Shown in pieces: positions 58,111 to 64,000 of a stretch of 64,000 nt of DNA (position 1 is the first letter of the stretch; the number at the start of each line of letters is the position of its first letter). The notes under the pieces are model-generated. The model saw nothing but the letters and a program-made list of their open reading frames with translations, made no database searches and was not told where the DNA came from. A program made the position numbers and the translations under genes. Source of the DNA: Capsicum annuum (taxonomy: Eukaryota > Streptophyta > Magnoliopsida > Solanales > Solanaceae); the NCBI RefSeq assembly GCF_002878395.1, contig NW_025892975.1, forward strand, positions 6,311 to 70,310, written 5' to 3'.

Positions 58111-58670
58111 AGCTATCGTGTGAATGAACACTCCCCTATTCTCAAAATCCAGAAGTAAAAGTACCAAATTTATAACCTAGTGAATATCTTTCACTATCTC
58201 TCTCTGCCCCTTCTCAACGAGAGTAAGACTACAAATTGACAACCTTCTAAAGGCATCGTCCACCATATTGTCCTTGCCCAGATGATAGTACAGGCTTATG
58301 TCATAATCCTTCAACAGTTTTATCCACTGCCTCTTCTTGAGATTCAGTTCTTTCTGCGTGAAAACAGACTACAAACTTTTATGATCAGTGAATATATCAA
58401 CATGTACCCCATATAGATAATGCCGCCAGATCATAAGTGCAGGCACCACAGCTGCTAACTCTAAGTCATGGGTGGGATAATTATTTTTATGCACCGTCAA
58501 CTTTTAAGATGCGTAGGCCACCACTTTGCTATAATGCATAATCAGACACCTAAGCCCTACTCGGGATGCATCACAATAAACCACAAAACCCTATGTACCC
58601 TCTAGAAGGGTCAAAACTGGGGCGTTAGTCAATTTTTCCTTCAGTTTCTCAAAGCTATTCTCACAAGAGT
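58111..58670 (-). pseudogene. Element B RNase H domain, broken
   Basis: On the - strand: 'GFVVYCDASRVGL' with the first catalytic Asp (about 58,585-58,547), '[20 protein letters not shown]' with the Glu, '[11 protein letters not shown]' with the third Asp (about 58,400-58,368), and 'LLKDYDISLYYHLGKDNMVDDAFRRLS'-type sequence to about 58,235. Stops interrupt between blocks. All three acidic positions remain. Confidence 0.85.
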
Positions 58671-59470
58671 CAGAGCACAGGAATTTCACCTTTGTGTGTC
58701 AATTTGTTCAGTGGAGCAGCTATGGAGGAAAAACTCTCTATAATATTCTATAATACCCTGCCAAACCCAAGAAGTTCTAAATTTGGAGTGGTAGGTCTAG
58801 GCCATTTTATCATGTCCTATATCTTTTAGGAAACAACCTTAATTCTCTTACCAGACATAATATTCCCCAAGAAAGCATTCACACTAAGCAAGAATACACA
58901 CTTCAAAAACTTTGCATACAACTCATGATCATTGAGGGTCTAAAGAATGATTTAGAGGTGATTGGCATGATACTCTTTATTCTTTAGATAAACTAGGATG
59001 TTGTCAGTAAATACTATGACGAACAGATCTAGAAACTGATGAAACATCCTATTTATTAGGTCCTTAAAAGCTGCAGGGGCATTAGCCAGTCTGAAGGACC
59101 TGACTAAGAATTCATAGTTGTCATATTGGGTTTAGAAGGCTAGTTTAGGAATATTAGTCTCCCTAACCTTCAATTGATGATACCCCGAATGAAGGTATAT
59201 TTTAGAGAAATATTTTGCACCCTGAAGTTAGTAAAAAGGTATATTCTAGGAAGAGGGTATTTGTTTTTAACTGTGACCTTATTGAGCTGATGGTAATCTA
59301 TACACATACACAGTGAACCATCTTTCTTACACACGAAAAGCACAAGAGCACCCCAGGGAAAAATACTTAGATGAATAAAGACTTTATCAAGAAGGTCTTT
59401 TAACTATTCCTTCAACTCTTTCAAATCTGTAAGATCCATTATGTATGGAAGAATAGAAATAGGATGAGTG
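58671..59470 (-). pseudogene. Element B reverse transcriptase, strongly decayed
   Basis: On the - strand, '[20 protein letters not shown]'-like residues are at about 59,312-59,255. Further down, the pieces matching the FGLTNAP and fingers/palm region (about 59,110-59,060) and the 'VFTDNILVYLKNKEYHANHL'-like FIDD box (about 59,020-58,960) are only partly readable. A thumb/connection stretch follows to 58,680. No open frame above 60 codons remains. The assignment relies on order between gag and RNase H as well as on residues. Confidence 0.72.
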
Positions 59471-61200
59471 CTCAACAACAAATCAATGCCATAATCTATA
59501 TCCCTATTAGGTGGTATCGTAGGGAGATTATCGAAAAACACTTTCGAGAAAGGTTCAGGAATATTTTAAGATTCGAAACTAAAACTAACTACCACATACG
59601 GGGTCGCAAAATACAAGGTAGACCCAGGATCAAGTAACACATTTTATCATGGGAGAAAATTTGTAATGTACCCGTGACCATAACTATTGAAGCCTCTGCA
59701 TCCCGGCGATTAGATAAAGCACAAAAACGATTTCAACTAACTCTAATAGTAGAATTAGTACCTTTATGTGGTGGTGGTGGGGCTGTTGAATTTTCTAAAG
59801 ACATAGAAACTCTAAAACTTTCTCTAGAAGACGGACAGTCTCTTTGAATATGACCTGGCTGGCCACAAGAATAGCACACTAACATGCCAAACTGGTACTA
59901 CCCTAGGTGATAATTTCCACATAAGTCACAATAAGGTTATGACATAGCAGTTTTAGTCACACTCCCCTGCATTGTGTACCCTGCACCATTGGCCCACTAT
60001 TAGGCAAAAAATAAGGGAATCATTAATAAATTAGGGGCCTGGGCACTGGGGCGCTAGCTGATGATAGAGCATTTCTCCAAAACTTTACTTTAGAGCATTG
60101 GTTTCCCCAATTACCTCCCTGGTGTTGACTATTATTCTGGTTTGTAGATCTAGCCCTCTTGGCCTGCCTGTCTTTCTCCCTTATTTATGCCAGCCTTTTC
60201 TTCTACTCTTCAACCTACTGCAAATAAATGAACAACCTTGAGAAATCTGTGTCTCTATTAAGCATTGCTCCTTTGCATCCCAATACCAGATCATTTGAGA
60301 GACCAGATGCAAACTTTATTATTCGAGCTCTTATATTACCTGCCAATTCTGGAGCATAACGAGATAACTAGTTGAACTTCAGTGTGTACACCTTGAAACT
60401 TACTTTACCTTGTTTTAAGTTCATAAATTCTTCAGCCTTTGATTCCCTTAATTCCTGATGAAAGAAATAATCCACAAAAGCTTCCACAAAATCACCCCAC
60501 ACAGAAGGCTCAACATCACTACCCATCAAATCCTCCCATTCATTATATCACTGATTGGCCACATCCTTCAACTAATAAGCTACAAATTAAACCCCTTTAA
60601 CTTTATTCGCATGCCCAACCCAAAAAAAATTTTCCAGTTTGTCCATGAACCCTTGTAGTTCCTCCTCAAACTTCATACCCATAAATATGGTATGTTAAGT
60701 CTCATGAATTGGCCAACTAGTGTAATCTTAAATAATCCAGATACAGATCCTACATGTTTAGAACAACGAGCCTGAGAAGCCACTAACTGAGCTATCATGT
60801 GTATAGACTGTCAGAACTCAATATTAGATACCTCTCTCTAGGTACTCTAAGTATGGTTGATTCCATATCAAGGATCCTTAGGTTGACTAGTCTAAATAGG
60901 AGAAACCTCTGGAGTAGCAACAAACTCTAGAGTATGAGATCTATTACTTGTCTGCATCTATGGGTAGGGCGGACAACCTCAGCTTGGGTATTCTATTCGT
61001 GGATCTATGGGGATGCATGATAACTTTCTGAAATGTAGGAAATCACTGATTAGAGGATATTCAGACTTTATAGGATGAACTAATTCATGAAAAGAACTGA
61101 GACATTCCTAAATGCCTTGTATACTCCTACTTATAAGTGTGGCATGCTACACACAAATAAACAAGACTCTACCCGACACGATTTTGTAAAAACTCTGGGA
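59471..61200 (-). pseudogene. Element B gag, CCHC knuckle and protease region, broken
   Basis: On the - strand, the capsid-like part is at about 60,560-60,210: 'MGSDVEPSVWGDFVEAFVDY', 'LRESKAEEFMNLKQGKVSF', 'LSRYAPELAGNIRARI' and 'FASGLSNDLVLGCKGAM'. An intact-looking zinc knuckle CYSCGQPGHIQRDC is at 59,829-59,877 and would bind element RNA. Protease sequence between 59,800 and 59,470 is too decayed for its Asp motif to be placed. The + strand ORF 60,458-60,658 is the antisense of gag. Confidence 0.85.
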
Positions 61201-61211
61201 CCATGAATCAT

Positions 61212-61225
61212 GCTCTTATACCAAC
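61212..61225 (-). promoter_or_regulatory. Element B primer-binding site
   Basis: The + strand gctcttataccaac is the complement of GTTGGTATAAGAGC, close to the usual TTGGTATCAGAGC, and lies two bases from the LTR boundary. Confidence 0.85.
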
Positions 61226-61227
61226 TT

Positions 61228-63386
61228 TGTCATGACCCGAGATAAGACAATGGCCACGATGGACATCCCAAACCATGAAGGTCCTGGTACCCTATTCTAT
61301 TTGGCAATCATCCACTATGTCCATATAATGTAAATAAATGCAGAAAAATTATCATATAGAAATATGGTCAATATTATAATTCAGCTGAACAACTCCAACA
61401 AAAATCCATAAACCTCTAACAACATCTTACATCAGTCTGTGAAATCTCTAGTACATCAAAACCAATGCCTTGTCTAAAATTGGGACAAGGCCCTAGTCGG
61501 ACCATAAACTAAAATGAAATAACAAAGTCTTATAATCCAGGCCTTCCAAAATAGAGAAAGCTCACCAACTGCAAGTCTCAGACATACCAATCAACTACTT
61601 AGTGGGATACCGGGACTATGACTCGGATCCTGAAATATAGGGGTTAATACAAATGTACTGGACATAGACCAATCCAAAATAGTGTACTTTTATACAACAA
61701 ATGTGAGAGCGATTCATGAAAAAATAGTTTACATACGATATAGAAAAAACACATGGGCATATTTAAAAGACTTTGAAACAATTCTTTGAAATCATGACTC
61801 ACTCTATATCTTACTTCTGAGCTAGGTGGTATACCCTACATATCTGAAAGCATCCCACGGGCTATATGGGATATGCCCTTAACTTGGCAGCCAATCCTCT
61901 AACCCAATTTTACCACTAGGGTTAGAGTATATGAATCTAATACTCTACAAGGCACTAGGCCAGCGTATAATCCCTCTTTGGGGATATAATAAACCCGTAT
62001 TAGAAAAAACAAAATTCTGGGAAATAAACTGTGTGACTCATGCCTACTTCGGGTAACCACCTAACACTCTTAGAGCAAATTTTAAACCTTTTCTAAACAT
62101 GTATCTTTCTGAATTCAAAATTTGAATGAAATCTTTATTTTGTTCTGAGTTTATCATGGCCTTATATGATTTGGTATTGTCATACCAAGACTTTCAAGTC
62201 ATATTTCTATGCCATATAGTATCATCTTACAATCCCTTTATTCAAAACAAAGTGTTTGGACCACCAAATCATTCTAACAGTATCAGAGAATTTATATATC
62301 AAAGTACATGAAAACATATGCAAAGATTCACTCTTTAAATTCTTAAACATATGTTGTTCCATTACTTGTAGCAAGACATACAACTCTTTCAATCATTTTT
62401 ATTTATTTATATTAACGAGAGACACCCTCTCTTCAGTTCATAATAAAAACCAAGTCTTAAACGATTGTAAGGACATTTATATCATGCTTCTAAATATGCA
62501 GTTGAATAATTCATGACATATGAAATCAAGAGGCTTTATAACAAGAGAGTGATTATAAATGTTAATGTTCTCAATTAAATAATAAAACTCAAAACACATG
62601 CATACTTATATAAACAGGTACAAATCAAATTTAGGGGAAGGCCTCAAGACCAAAACATTATCTCATTGAAAGAGTTCACAGTGCATGCTTTTTAATGTAA
62701 TTCAAAACCCTTCATAGATACATGATTTCTCGACATTCAAAACATTATAAAATGATTTTACCATCCCAATAGTTTAGGAAAACCCCACATACCTTAATTG
62801 ATGAAGAATTCACAAAAAGATTGAACCTTTAAGTTTGAATGTGAAAACCTTAGTAGTTTTCTCGTCTTGTACTTTAGATGGTGAACTAATGATTGGATAG
62901 GGTTTAAAACATGTTTTAGGGACTTTAATCTCATGTATTTATGTTTAGGGATGGTTATGTAGTGTCAAATTACTTTGTTTCCCTCAAAATAACTTTAAAA
63001 TAAAGTTTCTACACCACTTGGCCATAGGGTTTGCGATGACTAACCCATGGAAAACCTTATGGTTTATGGTGCCTAACCCATGTCAAATCTTATGTTTTGC
63101 AGCGCATAACCTATGGCAAACCTTAGGGTTTATAGCGCATAACCTATGGCAAACCTTAAGGTTTGCGACGCCTAAGCTATGGCAAACCTTTTCCATAAAA
63201 AGTTTACAATGGTATGGCGATGCCTAGCCATCGCCTAAGCTCTAGTTTGTGATGCCAACTTATTTTTGAGGCCCTTTAACACTCTCAACACCTCCCATTA
63301 CGTCTACAAATGATCTATCATCACTACAGGGTCCTAAATATCATTTTATAAGCATCAAAAGAGTGTTACAACCACGGGGTGTTACA
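61228..63386 (-). mobile_element. Element B 5' LTR
   Basis: The 2,159-bp LTR reads tgtcatgacccgagat… to …accacggggtgttaca on the + strand. Its first 1.3 kb resemble LTR A, while the rest (U3 side) matches only the truncated LTR at 56,229. The two families therefore share their R-U5 side and differ in U3. Confidence 0.85.
63041..63205 (-). repeat. 33-bp tandem array in LTR B (right copy), five units
   Basis: Units start at 63,041, 63,074, 63,107, 63,140 and 63,173 (taacccatgg / taacctatgg…), an exact 33-bp period. Because 33 is a codon multiple, the + strand stays open (63,018-63,227) and repeats an 11-residue phrase of the type 'HNLWQTLGFIA'. I treat that frame as a by-product. Confidence 0.9.
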
Positions 63387-64000
63387 ATTTCATAAATCAT
63401 ACTTTCACATAACCTCTCAAAATCATAAAATGTATACACATGAACATAATTCAATTTTACGGAAACCTTCCCATAGTTTGAACAAGAATTCATCATAAAT
63501 CAGGGTTCCTAATGCATTCTCTTAAAACAATCTCAAATCTCATGATACGTGCATACCTATGTACTTTAAAACTTGTAAAACCTTGAAAATTTATGCCCAT
63601 GATATTTAGGATAGTTCCACATACCTTTTGATGGATAGAAATTGAATAGAACGTAGAGAAGTTTGACCATCTGACTTTTAGAACTCTCAAGCCCTAGGTG
63701 TTTTCTTTCTTCTGACTTATGGAATGAAACTTTTGGATTTACAGAGGAAATAATATGTTTGGGTAACGTTTTAAAGGGGAAAATACTATAAAGTCCCTCT
63801 AAAATATCTGAAATTGACCACGGAAATATAGTTTCTACGATGCGGGGGCTATTTCGGATGGAATAGCGTTCGTGGTGCGGGGGCTATTTTCAGGGAATAG
63901 CCTTCGTGGCGTAGGGCATATTTTGGGGTAATATCCTCCATAGAATGGTGTCCATTTTGTGGGACTATCCTTTGTGGTGCAGGGCTATCGCGGACACTTA
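63387..64000 (-). mobile_element. LTR 'A' family, second half, right of element B, runs off the window
   Basis: Aligns with 49,215-49,860, with long matches such as 'caatctcaaatctcatgata', 'tttctttcttctgacttatggaatg' and the 34-bp array at 63,832-63,985. It begins exactly at the end of LTR B, so element B inserted into an LTR of this family. Confidence 0.82.
63832..63985 (-). repeat. 34-bp tandem array in the right LTR A
   Basis: Cores at about 63,832, 63,868, 63,901, 63,935 and 63,969 (ccttcgtggtgcgggg variants), in register with the array at 49,688. Confidence 0.85.

Larger units (their letters stand above)
56229..63386 (-). mobile_element. Chromovirus 'B' (Tekay/Del-like), nearly complete, 3' LTR truncated
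   Basis: A - strand element with its 5' LTR at 61,228-63,386 and a complementary Met-tRNA primer site at 61,212-61,225. Gag, CCHC, protease region, RT, RNase H, integrase and chromodomain follow in order down to about 56,640. A polypurine tract (56,554-56,567) and only about 325 bp of 3' LTR (56,229-56,553) remain. All frames are broken. The missing LTR part and the abutting element C suggest a deletion across the left end. Confidence 0.85.

Noticed and set aside
1..64000. Endogenous pararetrovirus (caulimovirid) sequence
   Set aside because: All RT-related regions are flanked by LTR features, integrase or LINE domains. No movement-protein or coat-protein motif was seen.
1..64000. DNA transposons (hAT, CACTA, MITE)
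   Set aside because: I saw no terminal inverted repeats with matching duplications and no transposase motif by eye. Short MITEs could have been missed.

Overview
The window is plant nuclear DNA made almost entirely of decayed, nested retrotransposons. The families point to Solanaceae: an Ogre/Tat element with 'gggtgcctgac' and 'ggcctgaggcgtcgggtatagc' LTR motifs, Athila elements with 'gggttgcctcc' motifs, a Sirevirus with an env-like ORF, Tekay/Del chromoviruses, and an L1-type LINE with DUF4283 and zf-RVT domains. A large-genome member such as Capsicum is plausible but not shown. There is no bacterial gene organisation, and I see no rRNA, tRNA or CRISPR array. Apart from one doubtful 57-codon ORF, I found no intact gene.

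Positions 1-45,713 are one Ogre/Tat element on the + strand with later insertions inside it. Its gag is split by a 6.6-kb LINE (1,395-7,995) flanked by a perfect 14-bp target-site duplication (TSD). Its pol is missing. Its repeat-rich 3' non-coding region (8,271-12,253) leads to a 3' LTR that starts at 12,254 and ends at 45,713. That LTR is split by an Athila element here called Athila II (13,989-45,465, - strand, perfect TSD CTGAC). Athila II is split by a SIRE/Sirevirus copia element (16,052 to about 40,079, + strand). The SIRE 5' LTR is split by a second Athila, Athila I (16,754-33,984, - strand, TSD GGGAC/GAGAC). Athila I contains a deletion-derivative Tekay chromovirus (18,842 to about 22,009, + strand). 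The SIRE gag is separately split by a solo LTR of the Athila II family (35,027-36,669, perfect TSD AGAAT). The longest chain is Ogre > Athila II > SIRE > Athila I > Tekay, so insertion order can be read from the sequence.

Positions 45,714-64,000 are an older mosaic of chromovirus (Tekay/Del-like) pieces, all on the - strand. They are a truncated LTR (45,714-47,463), a 450-bp island with a TATA-like box and a small ORF (47,464-47,913), LTR 'A' (47,914-50,224), internal non-coding DNA, LTR 'C' with an integrase-chromodomain fragment (52,168 to about 56,175), and a nearly complete but frame-broken element 'B' (56,229-63,386). Element B has gag, CCHC knuckle, RT, RNase H, integrase and chromodomain. 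A second partial LTR 'A' begins at 63,387.

Only Athila I and element B still carry recognisable gag-to-integrase coding sequence, and both are full of stops and frameshifts. The Ogre, Athila II, SIRE and Tekay copies have all lost pol. I found no convincing new functional system. The most interesting points are the ordered five-level nest, the TSD-dated solo LTR, a 29-bp internal sequence copy within the LINE, LTR-resident tandem repeats (one with a 33-bp, codon-multiple period), and the small non-repeat island at 47.5-47.9 kb.
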